From Saururus chinensis (Eukaryota; Streptophyta; Magnoliopsida; Piperales; Saururaceae): DNA of 64,000 nucleotides. The notes beneath the pieces were generated by a model that saw only the letters and a list, made by a program, of their open reading frames with translations, was not told where the DNA came from and did not search any database. Both the position numbers and the translations under genes were made by a program. The stretch spans positions 45,741,178-45,805,177 of the forward strand of contig CP141143.1 in assembly GCA_035235625.1 (NCBI GenBank), in the 5' to 3' direction. Of this stretch, positions 39,258 through 50,920 are shown in pieces. Each line of letters starts with the position of its first letter. The stretch's first letter is position 1.

Positions 39258-39770
39258 CTAAGAAAGTGGACCAAATGGGTCCAAGCCCATACCATGGTCC
39301 AACAAATTCTTGGATGTCGGGGAGGGACACTGGGTAGGAGAAGGCAGGGTTGGCGTCCAAGACAAGGAAGCAGTAGGGGAAGAGGGAGGAGGGGTCTTAG
39401 CGCATGTAGAGGGTGATGGGGCAGCGTGTTTTGGTGCCTCCACCAAAGTGGTTGAACTGAAAGCTGTGAGGGCCTCTGCCAGCATGCTTTCGGCATCCGT
39501 CTGGTGGCCGAGCGCAATCACCATCAGGGTGTCCAAGGGCATCTGGAACTGCTATGCAAATGTGTGAAGCTTGTTGTATGCCTCGTACATCTTCCCCAGC
39601 TCCACTCTCATGTAGAGATCCTCATCTGCCACCTCCCCCTCCTCCATCATCACCAACACCTCCTCCCTATGAAGGCTAGATTTTAGGAGGGGTGGGCATG
39701 AGGATGCAAGGAGCTCAGTGGGGTAGGGTTGGGGAAACAAGGAAATCAATCTTCTCCAATGGTCGACCAT
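39258..39770 (-). pseudogene. Unrecognised coding remnant split by one TAG
   Basis: Two minus-strand stretches, 39,770-39,552 and 39,542-39,258, lie in the same frame and are separated by a single TAG. Across the stop the text reads 'LGKMYEAYNKLHTFA-stop-QFQMPLDTLMVI', which looks like one protein, followed by a Ser/Pro/Thr-rich tail. A TE gag or captured gene fragment is possible. I do not recognise the family, and overlapping plus-strand frames in the same DNA are taken as shadows. Confidence 0.35.
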
Positions 39771-40090
39771 TGACGTGCCCTACCCTAGACGACGAGACTT
39801 GAATAGTGTAGGAGAAAATATGGTGGTGGGCATGCAAGATGGGTGGGAAATTTTTTTGGGTGGAAGATATGTGGTCGAACTCTAATTAAGTGTGATAGGT
39901 CATGCAACAAATCAACAATGTTAGATGTCATCCAATGACTCTCCTTTAAGTGGGTGCTTATACATGATATAAACATGGGTTCATAGTGGATTTATCTGAT
40001 AATAATATTAAAAAAATTGCCTCAAATTTGAGTAGAGAATTGCCCCTTGACGACTTTGAGTGTAGAGAATTGGAGGAAAGAGTGTATAAA

Positions 40091-41000
40091 AGAACTTGAA
40101 GAGTTGAAGATGTATTCTTAATGAATAGAGGAGCGAGCTTAGAGAAGAACTTATAGATTGCTTGATGAAATTAGAGTAAGAGAATGCTTGAGTTTTTTTT
40201 TTTAATTACTTGATTGATTTAAGAGATTGAATTGACTGGAGAGTAACAACCCCCCCCCCCCCCGCGCCAACCTCTTCGTCATTTGGTCCTAGAGGTGGTA
40301 ACAACCCATTCACAACCATAAAATGATTGGGCTATGCCATGCCCAAGTTATAGGGCCCTTAGCCAAAGTAGGCCCTGGGGTTTATCCTAGTTGGGATCTG
40401 TATGGAGCCCTAAGCCCAACCAACGACCTAATTAGGATGAGGGGCTTGAGGAAGAAGAACTTGAAGAGTTAGAAGATGTATTCTTGAAGAATAGTGGAAA
40501 GAGCTCAGAGAAGAACTCATATATTGCTAGATGAAATTGGAGCAAGAGAATGCTTGAATCTTCTTAAAGAATTACTTGATTAATTTGAGAGATTAAGTGT
40601 GATGAGTAAAAAATCCTCTCCCCTTTAACCTCTTTGTCATTTGGACCGAGAGGTGGCAATGGCCCTTTCACGACCATAAAATGATTGGGCTATGTCAAGC
40701 CTAGGTTCTAGACCCCTTGGCCTAATTAGGCCCAGGCCTAGTCCTTAGGGCCTAGCTTTGTTGGGGCAAGTACAGAACCTTAGGGCAAACCAATTGCTTA
40801 ATTAAATCAAGGATCTTGATAAGAAGAACTTGAAGAGTTAAAGATGTATTATCGAAGAATTGAGGAAAGAGCTTAGAGAAGAACTTATAGATTACTTGAA
40901 GAAAATAAAATGAGAGAATATTTGAGTCTTCTTGAAGAATTACTTGATTAATTTGAGAGATTTGAGTAAGAGTAAAGAGTTAAAAATCCCCTCTTCCCTA
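40091..41000. repeat. Tandem repeat, about 366-bp period, two full copies and a partial third
   Basis: The phrase 'agaacttgaagagtt' starts at 40,091, 40,456 and 40,825 (periods 365 and 369), each followed by 'gagcttagagaagaac', 'agagaatgcttgag' and 'ttacttgatt' in the same order. The first two copies also carry 'gtcatttgg' plus 'agaggtgg' and 'ccataaaatgattgggc'. Copy 1 contains a run of 14 C at 40,250-40,263. A block near 41,275-41,345 is an inverted, diverged piece of the same unit. Confidence 0.88.
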
Positions 41001-43342
41001 CTTCAAATTTGTAAGGTCAGACCTGCCTCATGGATCGGAGAAGGTATCTAGTAGAAACATTCTACCTTGTGGCCATACATATGTTTGTTTATGTTTTAAC
41101 ACATAAATGAAAATGCATGCCTCAATTTACTCACTTTTAAATACGTATAAACTAACTAAACATGTTTAATATTAAAAGAGCATATCTATCACGTAATCCT
41201 TAGAGATTTTTTTATGGATTGGGACAGGGATCAGGAGTGGGACTATCCTGGGCCTATCTCAGGCCTAGACCTAATTTTCGTTCATTTTATGGTCGTGAAC
41301 ACTTGCCACCTCTAGTTCAAATGACGGAATTAGGGGTGGAAATGGTCTTCGTTCAACCGCATCCGCACTATTCAAGACCGATTGACTATGACCAAATGGA
41401 CCATTTCAGTCATTGTCACGATCGAAATAAGCTGTCAACCGCGTGACCATGTGATCGATTGTTGCAAACATTTGTATTCAATAATTTGATCATTCTTACA
41501 CAAATGAAAGTTCTTGATTAGAAAAAGGTTTTTGCTCTTTTTTCCCCTTTTATAATTTGCATAAGGCTATCAATTACTTATCCATTGCCCTACTGGTTGA
41601 ACATCCAATACCATGTTACCTCATTTCAAGGGACCTACTGATCGTTTATAATTAAACCCTTTGCAAGTGTACAAGGTAATTGTACTAGGATGAGTATTTA
41701 AGGGTTGTCGAACCTCAGGGACGGATGAATAATTACTAAATATAAAAAGGAATTTACTGATTGAAAACTGAAAAGAACATAAACTTAAATTAAGTAAAGG
41801 AAAAGAAAACAACTAGTTTAAAAACAAGAGATTAATGTGATAGATTTTACTTAGGAAATCGAATCCACTATAGAACCGTAACAATTCCTTAACTTTTAAT
41901 CTAAATCTAGTGTGAATATGAACAAGTATTCTCAGCTACAAGCTAGAATTACTTCAGAAAGAATCATTAATTAATTTCCATGGCATGAACTATCTTCGAC
42001 AATAGCACGAATCATCTACACTAAATAGCTATAGGCATGACCCGTCTAATCTTAGTATAACTCATCCAAGTCCTTAATTATCTGAACATTAAAACTATTG
42101 TATGACCATCTCATCTAAATCACAGAAATTAGAATTGATGCAAATATCAAAACCACATCAATCTATCATCTACAAGACAATAAATCAACATAGATTTGAA
42201 TAAACATTAAAAAGCTCTTCCATTAAAAAGGAAATCCTTATCATACAATTGTCATAATTCACAACTAAGATCTAAATTAAAAAGAAAAGAAATTGAAACT
42301 TATCTATAGGTTCATCAACTCCTAAGTAAAAGAATAGTTTAGCCTTCCATGGTAGAAGAAAGTAATTGAATCTCCATTGAAAGCTTTGGCTTCTTCTCCA
42401 TCTTCTTCTTCCTTCTTTTCTTCAAAAAATCTACTTGTTCTCCCTTAATTTCGTGCCAAATAAGTCTTTATATAGGCATTAGATCCGTAAGAAAAGAGTT
42501 GGATATGAGAAGGACTCAAAATTGGGTGAAATAAGGAATCTGCGCGTTATGCCGATCGATCGCCCTGCATGCCCGTTCGAACGCTTGAACTGAATTTTAT
42601 TAAAAATCACGTGTAACCGATCGATCGGTAAGTGACCCCGTTCGATCGCCAATGAAGAATCTGCAAAATAAGCCAATTTAATTCAAAACACCATGGAAGC
42701 TTTTCTAACCTAATTAAATTTAATATTTAATAATTTAACCTATATTAACACTTAAATGAGACTAGAAAATAAAATAATTAAGGGTAAAATAACGCATAAA
42801 TTATACTTATCACCTACATTTGGTACCCCTACTTAATAACTATCTCAGCAGCCATAATTTTCAAGATACATACTATATATATTATAAAAAGAAAAAATAA
42901 TAATTTAGTAAAGCAAAAATGTCACTAGGATGTCTTTATGACATGCATTGTTCAAATTCATTAGCTTGAAGGTATTATTGAGATTTACAACCACACACCA
43001 ATCAAATAATGTGAGACAAATAATGAATTTCAAAACATAGTCCATTGAGGAGATAAAATCAAATAATGAATTTCAAAAGAAAAAGATTATGTGAGACAAA
43101 AACCTCAAGCAATATCACCTCTTGAGTAGGCAGTAAGGAGGAAAATCATATACAAAAATAAAATAAGAATATTATATTAGATAAGGTCTTCGAGCAATTT
43201 TACTTCCTAAAGACAGCCAAAAGGGGATCACTTCATGACTCATAAGAACAAAAGGTTCAAAGAAGAAAAAAAGACATACCATATAATACAAATACTTGTC
43301 TAAGTAAATTGTAACTAAAACTAAATAAATAATAATTATTTA
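41001..43342. other. Noncoding TE-derived sequence
   Basis: The segment at 41,636-42,850 has the character of a plant retrotransposon end region: 'tttgcaagtgtacaaggtaa', 'tcgaacctcagggac' and GATCGATCG words near 42,555-42,640. Boundaries and coding domains are not visible. The rest is AT-rich with nothing recognised. Confidence 0.35.
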
Positions 43343-43570
43343 CTTTAATGTAAATTAGGTAAAAGTGTTGGGCTTGTTTTTGTAATAAAATATCAAGTGG
43401 CCAACTGTCTCAATTGACACTGTTTTGGGCTTTTAAAATTGTCTGGGTAATGGGCCTGAGTCAGAATACTCATTAAGCTGTGGTTTAAAGTAGCAAATCT
43501 AAACCATTGGATGACCTATGGATGGACGGTTAAGATTCTAGGGTTCTTAACAATGGTGTCCTGGTTTAGT

Positions 43571-43578
43571 TATAAATA
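43571..43578 (+). promoter_or_regulatory. TATA-like box upstream of a 53-bp repeat
   Basis: TATAAATA lies about 30 bp before the first copy of the 53-bp repeat. The spacing would suit a transcription start near the repeat, but no gene follows on the plus strand. Confidence 0.3.
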
Positions 43579-43600
43579 CATCATTAGCCATCCCAATTAG

Positions 43601-43757
43601 GTGCCTTAAGCAAGATTACTCCTAATCAAGTCCTAAACCAAAAACCCATTTTTGTGCCTTAAGCAAGATTACTCTCAATCAAGTTCTAAACTAGAAACTC
43701 ATTTCAGTGCCTTAAGCGAGATTGCTCTCAATCAAGTTCTAAACTAGAAACTCATTG
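43601..43757. repeat. 53-bp tandem repeat, three copies
   Basis: Units start 'gtgccttaagc' at 43,601, 43,654 and 43,707, each followed by 'gattnctc' and 'aatcaagt(t/c)ctaaac'. The second and third copies are nearly identical. Confidence 0.9.
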
Positions 43758-43842
43758 TGTGATTTTGAAGAGGATTTAACAAAGACAATACTTCATCAAG
43801 AGGATTAAGCTTTATTGAAGATTCTAATGGCTACAAGTATGT

Positions 43843-44382
43843 CTAAAACCTTCTATTATGTTCTTTCAAAAAGTAAAAAAAAAGAGGGTTTTGACATGAT
43901 TTACTATTGTGCCCACTTTGTTTACACCTCCCGCATTTATATCCTCCTCTACCATCTCTCTCCATAGTTCTACGGTCCATTGTATTCCTAATGCGAATAG
44001 ACCATGGGCAACCGGGTTGCCTTATTGCTATCGGAGGGTATAACACAAAAGGTATATCCCTCTCCCAATACTCCCGACTATGAGGAGAAAAAAATTCTGC
44101 TGAGTACACATTTTTATAAGTGGAAGATGTGTAAAACAGTGATGCATGTATCGACTCCTGCCGCTTTACCCACACAGCGATAAGGTACGTGCAAGGATAA
44201 CTATAAACCTGAGGAATGTTGAATGTACAAGTATGCATTCTCAAATTTACCATAACCTTCCGGCCACGAATAGACATCATTTCATACTGACCGTTGTTGA
44301 TCCTATTAACTATATACTCCCCAATTTTTCTTGTTTGCTCTCTCAATATCGCTTCCACTCTGGGAGTATACGGGGTGGTCAT
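43843..44382 (-). pseudogene. MULE transposase C-terminal part (SWIM finger plus zinc knuckle)
   Basis: 179 residues remain in an open frame. 'YTPRVEAILREQTRKI' is the usual entry to the MULE C-terminus. The SWIM zinc finger at residues 50-70 is damaged: Cys52 and Cys64 are kept, but the second Cys of CxC is Phe54 and the final His of CxH is Tyr66. The CCHC zinc knuckle at residues 150-163 (Cys150, Cys153, His158, Cys163) is intact. No catalytic DDE region precedes it, so the frame is a remnant even though it is the longest open frame in the window. Confidence 0.8.
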
Positions 44383-44429
44383 GGCAGATGTGGCAGAAGA
44401 TCGTTTAACGAAAAATTTGATGACCCGAT

Positions 44430-44665
44430 AAAAAAATAGCTCACACTAAAACTTGCATGGCAGAATATAATTCATCTTCGTTTTATTGGTCCATATCCAT
44501 GGAAAAATTAACTATCGCATCTATCTCCTCATCTGTGATGTGTGTATAAAGTGGCTCCACTTTATAGTACGACGGCTCTTCATCATCCACATTCATATTA
44601 TTTGTGGCAATAGCATTATCTACCGCACCAAAGAAGACAACAAATATTCTCATACACTTCTTCAA
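44430..44665 (-). pseudogene. MULE transposase N-terminal leader, joined by deletion to the C-terminus
   Basis: The minus strand encodes 'AVDNAIATNNMNVDDEEP' and 'IVNFSMDMDQ', then a TAA, then 'NEDELY' in frame. The MULE 1 leader has 'AVDNAIA' and 'MDMEQQLEEELYVGEIF', so the TAA sits at an expected Gln (CAA to TAA). After 'ELY' the match to the DNA-binding domain ends and the C-terminal remnant starts within about 60 bp. The DNA-binding and catalytic domains have been lost by an internal deletion. Confidence 0.65.
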
Positions 44666-45690
44666 ATATTACATCTACCCTATTGATAAAAATATTAAAC
44701 TATTACTAACAATAACTCTATATAAAAACAAAACTCCACGAAGATGCATGATATGTCTCGCACAATTTGAGACAAATAGAGAATAAGATATTTGGACTTG
44801 TCTGGGCTAATGAATTGGTATTCTAGCTTCCCTTGTGTTATAGGTACTACACAATTGAAATTGTGTTGTCCCAAGATGCCTTGTGAACATATGTTAGTGG
44901 CTAGGTGCAAATAAATAAAACTCATATTAACACAATTAAATAATGGTTAACTTGGATTATTCAATTTTGATTTTATGATTATGCTTCTCATATATCTTGT
45001 TTGTTTCTTGCAACAAATTATGAAGAGCTACTTTTTTAGATTTAATTGATTTTCTACTTTTTTTCTTGGAAATTTTTATACACTAATTCATATTTATAGC
45101 AAACAGATTTACTACTATTGAAAATATACAGTCCCAAACAAAATAAGGACCTTGATAATAAAAAAGATATTAAGCAACAAGAACAATATAAATTAAAGAT
45201 CTTGATAATAGAAAGATGAAAAAATCTTTGTCTTTGAGAATTAACCCTAATTCTTAATGCAAATATAAGAGTTGAAATAGAATTACCAATTGAAGAAAAT
45301 CGCATGGCAGCAGAAATCGCACGACGGCGGGGCGGATTGTGCACAGCATAAAGAAAAGAACGATTTAGAGGGGAGAAGCGGAGGCGGGTTAAAGAAGACG
45401 ACAATTTCATTCTTTAAAAAGATAAAATCTGCTTTATCATACAGAAGTCAACGGCCGAAATAGACAAGTGTGGCGATTTCGTCTTTTAGAAAGACGAAAT
45501 TACCTTAAGTTGATTTCGTACTTCTCGGGTCAAATCTAATAAAGTATTAAACCGGTTTCGTCATTTAAAAGGATGAAATCAATTTAAATATGATTTCGTT
45601 CTTCTAAAGGATAAAATAATTTAAATTTTTTTAAAAAAAATTACGTATGGCGCCAGCCACCTGTGTACCAAAACAGAACACTACTTTAAA

Positions 45691-45905
45691 AAATATTTTC
45701 TAAATTAATTTAATATAATAATTATTATTTTTAATTATTATTTAAATAATTTTCTCAAAATCAGTGACGGTCACGGTCAGCGACCCCATTTCCACCCGCA
45801 TACACGAAATAACCAAAATATCCTTCTACCGAAATAAGTGAACTTTCGTCTTTCTCCGACTCCTCGGAGAAATCAGAGAAACACAAATTCACCTAAATCC
45901 AAGCC
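45691..45905 (+). promoter_or_regulatory. Presumed promoter and 5' UTR of the ESSS gene
   Basis: About 215 bp separate the MULE 2 end from the ATG. The AT-rich run near 45,710-45,750 could supply the promoter; no canonical TATA box with convincing placement is seen. The 60 bp before the start are C/A-rich, as expected for a leader, and the start context CCAAGCCATGTC is acceptable for plants. Confidence 0.4.
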
Positions 45906-46253
45906 ATGTCCGGCAAGTCACTCGCCTCCGCTGCCGGCGGCATCCGGAACAGGCTCCGACGATCCGTGCCCATCAGGGGTGGCCACGAAGGAACCAGCCG
46001 CTGGAGCACCCCGGGGCACCAGGAGCGGCCCAACGGTTACCTCTTCAACCGGCCGCCGCCGCCTCCTGGCGAGTCGAGGAAGTGGGAGGACTGGGAGCTG
46101 CCCTGCTACATTACCTCCTTCCTCACCGTCATCATCCTCGGCGTAGGCCTCAACGCCAAGCCCGACCTAACCCTCGAGACCTGGGCGCACCAGAAGGCCA
46201 TCGAGCGCCTGCAGGCCCAGCAGCAGCAGCTCGCCGAAGAGCCTTTCCAGTGA
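45906..46253 (+). CDS. Complex I subunit ESSS (NDUFB11-like), mitochondrial
   Basis: 115 residues, the usual size for plant ESSS. The family is an accessory, single-pass subunit of the membrane arm of mitochondrial NADH:ubiquinone oxidoreductase and takes no direct part in catalysis. The N-terminus (MSGKSLASAAGGIRNRLRRS) is basic and suited to mitochondrial import. A proline run (residues 50-54) precedes 'SRKWEDWELPCYITSF', the family hallmark. One hydrophobic helix spans about residues 66-83, followed by 'GLNAKPDLTLETWAHQKAIE' and a Gln-rich tail. The reading frame is GC-rich, unlike the surrounding DNA. The stop codon overlaps a good splice-donor sequence (GTGAGT at 46,250), so the last few residues could differ if an intron starts there. 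No frame damage is seen; this is the only convincing functional gene in the window. Confidence 0.88.
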   Translation: MSGKSLASAAGGIRNRLRRSVPIRGGHEGTSRWSTPGHQERPNGYLFNRPPPPPGESRKWEDWELPCYITSFLTVIILGVGLNAKPDLTLETWAHQKAIERLQAQQQQLAEEPFQ

Positions 46254-46255
46254 GT
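46250..46255 (+). other. Possible 5' splice donor overlapping the ESSS stop codon
   Basis: The sequence reads CCA|GTGAGT, a strong plant donor, with TGA of the annotated stop inside it. If used with the acceptor 'ttttcttag|g' near 47,802, the frame would continue about ten codons (PFAELNHF) to another stop. Either ending is compatible with the variable C-terminus of the family. Confidence 0.35.
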
Positions 46256-47348
46256 TCTGCTTCGTTCTCTCACCGATTCGGCCCTTTTTATCACATGGAG
46301 AATTGGGTCATCGGGATTATTGGTGATGGGGGCGAAAAAGTTGTTTTTTTTCATTTTCCTTCAATTGTGTTAATAAGATCGACTTTAGCTGAACCTTGGG
46401 ACGTTGTTCTGTAATGAACTTTAATCTTCATTGTTTCTGTGGCTTTTGAAATGTTGAATTCAAACAATTTAGTCTGAATGACATGCCTGTCGTTTAGAAT
46501 GTGAATTCGTTGGTATTAACGTGGAGAATATGTGCCCAAAATCAGGCGTTGGGCAATATAATTGGTGGGCACAGATATACGTTTCCTCAGCTCAGTCATT
46601 TAGTAACTGGTGATTTATAATGACGATTGGATGTCTGCTTAATGAGTCAAATTGTGCTTTTTTAGTGGGATCATGCGGTATTGACACTATGTGAGAAAAT
46701 ACTCGCGTATTGGACAAGCTATGACCTTTATCTTTGTTGTTGAAAGTGGTTTCTTTCAGTAATTTGATTGGGTTGTTCAACCATGATTAGGATAAATAAA
46801 ATCAAAACTAGGTAGACCGTGCTGGTGTTTTAATGTGGAATTTGTGCTGATATCTTTTTCTGTTAGTATTGATATGTTAGTCTTTAGGCTTTCTGTTAAT
46901 TATGGATTCAGTCTGAATTTGAGAATACGAGATATGGTGATGGGTACATTTTTGTATTGCATAGGCTCCGAATTGTAGTGATAGGTGATTTATGAGATGA
47001 TTGGTGTCTTAAGACGACAAATCTACAATTCATGACAGCATTTCTATTATATAGGGATTAAAAAATTTCTCTATGAATGATTGAGTTAAATATTGCATGT
47101 TGGAATTTGGTGGTGAATTTAGTGCATCAGGATTTACTAACGTGGATATTGTCTTGGAGATACAATTCACCTTACGTCTATACTTATGTTTATTTAATTG
47201 TGTCTTATTATTTCCAAACGGTATAAAAAATGATGTGTCATAATGTTTTTAGCTTATGTACTTAGCTGCTCATCTCTTTCCATTTATTCATGTCAGATCT
47301 ATGTTGAACTTGTTTCGGTGAATCACATGCTTGAGATGTTTTTGTCAC
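46254..47348 (+). other. Region downstream of ESSS, no separate gene
   Basis: T-rich sequence on the ESSS strand without TE hallmarks, consistent with 3' UTR or intron. Frames here are short and have no motif. Confidence 0.4.
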
Positions 47349-47806
47349 CATAGTATCATATTAAAAACACTATCCTTGATATAATAGTCATTTCTGTAGT
47401 TTGTAAATTAAGTTGTGCTCTAGCTTTTATTTGCTTTTGCATTTTTTATAATATATATTCTTTTGCACTATCAAAATTTCCTAGAGAGATTTATTAAGAT
47501 TATGTGATCTACTATTAAGTTGACAAGGTACCTTTATATTTGTGTTTTCTAAATGTTTTCTTATGTCATTCTTCATATCGGATCATAGTATCATATTAAG
47601 GACACTATCCTTGATATAATAGTCATTTTCTGCAGTTTGTAAATTAAGTTGTGCTCTAGCTTTTATTTCCTTTCTCATTTTTAATGATATATGTTGTTTT
47701 GCACTATCAAAATTTCCTAGAAAGATTTATTAAGATTATGTGATCTACTGTTAAGTTGACAAGGTACCTTTATATTTGTGTTTTCTAAATGTTTTCTTAG
47801 GCCATT
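47349..47806. repeat. Two-copy tandem duplication, 235-bp period
   Basis: Copy 1 starts 'catagtatcatattaa' at 47,349 and copy 2 at 47,584. Both continue through 'cactatccttgatataatag', 'tgacaaggtacctttatatt' and 'ctaaatgttttctta', with scattered substitutions. It looks like a local segmental duplication inside the ESSS downstream region. Confidence 0.93.
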
Positions 47807-50150
47807 TGCTGAACTTAACCATTTTTAGCCATTGGCGGTGACCATAGGAGTGTGCACTTCTCACTTGATTCTTTTAAACTCCAAGAGCTTTGTTCTGGTT
47901 TTCTGAGCATAGTGATTGGAGAAAAGGTTGGTCCAGTACGGTTTTCCCTGGATTGTATTGATCTTTTTGGTCTTCTATTTTCTACAAAGGGTCATCACGT
48001 GGATTGCCTGGTGCATCTGCTGGCCAGAGTGGAGCAGTTTTTTCCTCGAAAATGTCTTTGCCTTTAGAAATTGTTTACACTTGCAAGCATCTTCATGGAG
48101 CTACTCATGTTATTCTTAACTAATAGCTTATAGGAATCATTTCGTAGGTCATGTAATATAATATAAAACCAGTCTTTCTGTAGAAATTTACTTTCCAATT
48201 TGGATTGAGAAGATGCCTGAACCAATGTCCGAGTATCTTCCCTAAGTAGTGCCACTTGTTAACATCACGGTCTTGCAAGACAAGTGGAAAGGTTGCTTCT
48301 GGTTGCTATCCTTGGAAACATAGACTTTGCTAGCAGACAATATAGTGATTGTGGAAGTCGACTTCTACTAAGCAGCATTGACTGTGTTGGGGGTTATTCT
48401 GGAAGTGAAAAGCATTTGGAGTTTAAGTCCTTGAATCCTGTTTTCCTTATCATCAAGGATGAGGGGTAATTAATTGGGCACATGTGCTTTGAGAAGTTAT
48501 TTCACATGTTAGTTTTGCCCATCTTGAGTGGTGTATCAGCAGACAGCAAATAATTCAGAAATAAGTAGATTAATACATCTCTTTGCTTATTCAAACTAAT
48601 TTATTTACTGCTCCTCATAATTAGGATGATAGGCTGTCGAACATTATGTTTTGAGCACAATGGTAGTGACTATTTGTGAGCTATATGGTGTCCTGTCTTT
48701 CATATCTTCTTTGAATTGATTCCTTCTTCTAGTGGCTTGGATGTAGAGTGTAAGTATCCCACGTTTTCAGGTGTCCAGGTTTGTTTCTTCTGCACCTCAA
48801 TCACGATTTTTGCTGAAAAGCAACTAAAAATATGTAGGGGCTGAGTATTCCATTTTCATGCAGTAGTTGAAGAGCTTGCAGTAATATTTTCTTTTCGGGT
48901 GGGAGATTCAGAGGAGGTTGTGCTCATTCTTTAAGTCATGCAGGCAAGAGTTAAACAGTTCTGCGAAGCTTGTAATATTTTGGAATGTGATGTTTTCTTT
49001 AATTGCCTTAAACAAAAATTTTTCAAGCTTTCGCTTAAACATAAAATAGATTGTAGTATCATGGTGCAAAGCTTATGTAGCGTGTATGAGACTTGTGTTT
49101 GCAGTCTATCCACTTAAACTCTTCACACAAAAAAATATATGCGTCAGGTATCTAGAGTCTCAGATCTAGTCAACTTTCAGATTGCAGGAAAAGTGTAAGT
49201 TGTGGAATTTTCTTGTTCATTCCAAAGGCTTGATTATGTTAAAGAGCTGTTTGGTAGATATATATATATATATATTTCATTGCTCTGATTAGTTCTTCGT
49301 TTGTTGTACTCATTTTACAATTTATGAAAGGATTGTGGGTCTATTTTACATGAACGAGTTGGTAAGAGTAACTTGAAGATTTAATATATGTTTTGAAAGT
49401 GAAGAACTGGAATGAAAAATTATGATCAGAATTTTTATTGATTCAAATGGCTTTGCTCGGGATTGAAATCTCTGAAGTTACATGAAAAAAAGTTTGCCAT
49501 TTTTCTCCTCATTGGAATGTAAAACACTTTGACCTCTGCACTAATTTTCCAGTTGCACAGCGCATGCTGCAATCCATGGGCAAATACCCATCTTGAATGA
49601 GTGATCCCAGAATTTTTATTTACTTACTCATCTATCTTTTCTGTGGATATCCACAGAATCCTGCATAAGCCACAGCTCGCTAACCAATAACCATTGTATC
49701 GAAAGCTTGTTCAATGCACGTGCATTGTTACCATATTCGAGGCTCTAGAACTGGAGGTCTCTGAAATTCAACTAGAGCAAACCAATGCAGTTGAATCAGC
49801 GTTACATGATAAATATGTTTGCTGATTGTTGGGGCTCTTGCCCATTGTGTGCATTAAGCAACTGCAATTCCCTCATCTTGGGTTCCTCATCTTCATCGCA
49901 GGATACCTCATTATTGCTGGCCATGGAACGCACTTGCTTGGCATGCTTCTTTTTAGTGGGCAGTCTCTCACACACTAGGGGCGATTAAGAAACACCCAAT
50001 CTTTTGAGTTTGCCACTTCTGTAAAAAGTTTTTTATTTTTCATCTTGCCTTTATTTTTATCTTAGCCCCTATTAAATGACTTAATAATTTTTTACCATAT
50101 TATAGGATCTTTCTAGCCAGTGTTGCCCCTCTTGGAATTAATGTTTTAAA
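47807..50150. other. Low-repeat sequence without a recognisable gene
   Basis: Short frames at 47,852-48,119, 48,284-48,469 and 49,785-49,988 show no domain. The region is less repetitive than most of the window and could be transcribed 3' sequence of ESSS or a noncoding transcript. A TA microsatellite lies at about 49,258-49,276. Confidence 0.35.
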
Positions 50151-50920
50151 TCGTGGCTAAGTCAACCGGTTGAACCATGGGTCAAGTGGGGTTGATTCGG
50201 ATGGTGACATCAACACCTAAAAAAAATTTGATAGAATCGCCCCATATTTTAAAATTATCTTTGACTTAAACTTGTTCAAATCCTATTCAAGGTTTTATAC
50301 CTATTTCAATGAAAATCATCATTCTAAATTTCCAATCGACATATAAATAATAACATAAACAAACATATATTAAATTTTAAAATAAACCACTTACATTACT
50401 CATTCAAAGTTCTAATATAATTAGTAACGGAAAAAATATTCATGGTTTCAAGTCTAAAAAAACATCCACTTTTAGTCCCAAGTTCAAATGAAACATTAAG
50501 TTCTAATGGTTAAGACCTAATAGTTCATTGTCCATTCCCATTTTCAAACTTAATTAGATAACTCGAATAACAAAAATTAACATTCTTTAACACTAAATCA
50601 ACTTCCCCAAAACATAAAATCCTAACCCAACTTCAAACTTCAAAGTCCAAACGACAAAATCATTAACCTCTCATTCTTCTTTCAAATTTCCTAAAAAAAA
50701 TAATACATATTAACATAATAAAAGAAATAAAATAATAAATAAACCACAAGTCATATGTAAGTATTATCATTCCAAAGTGGTTTAATCTTTCTCATTTCTT
50801 ACAAAAACAAATTTATTGCTAACAATAAAAAAGTAACAAATGATAAGAGAATTTGACCATGAACTATAAAAATATTATCACCTCAACTTCTAAAGTTAAG
50901 AACCAATTCAAAAGTCTCAC
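50151..50920. other. AT-rich sequence, no gene seen
   Basis: The start (50,150-50,240) has a 'gtcaaccggttgaaccatgg' segment of the kind found in dispersed plant repeats. The rest is A-rich and featureless. Confidence 0.3.

Larger units (their letters stand above)
43843..45690 (-). mobile_element. MULE 2, internally deleted Mutator-like element
   Basis: It contains a minus-strand transposase leader and C-terminus with the middle missing, and a right end with the same short palindromes as MULE 1 (for example 'gtcttttagaaagac' at 45,481-45,495 and related copies between 45,415 and 45,620) followed by 'ggcgccagcc' near 45,649. The left end was not located; 43,843 is simply the 3' end of its coding remnant. 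The element ends a few hundred bases upstream of the ESSS gene. Confidence 0.65.

Noticed and set aside
39183-39567. Gly/Arg-rich plus-strand frames
   Set aside because: They are antisense shadows of the Ser/Pro-rich minus-strand remnant.
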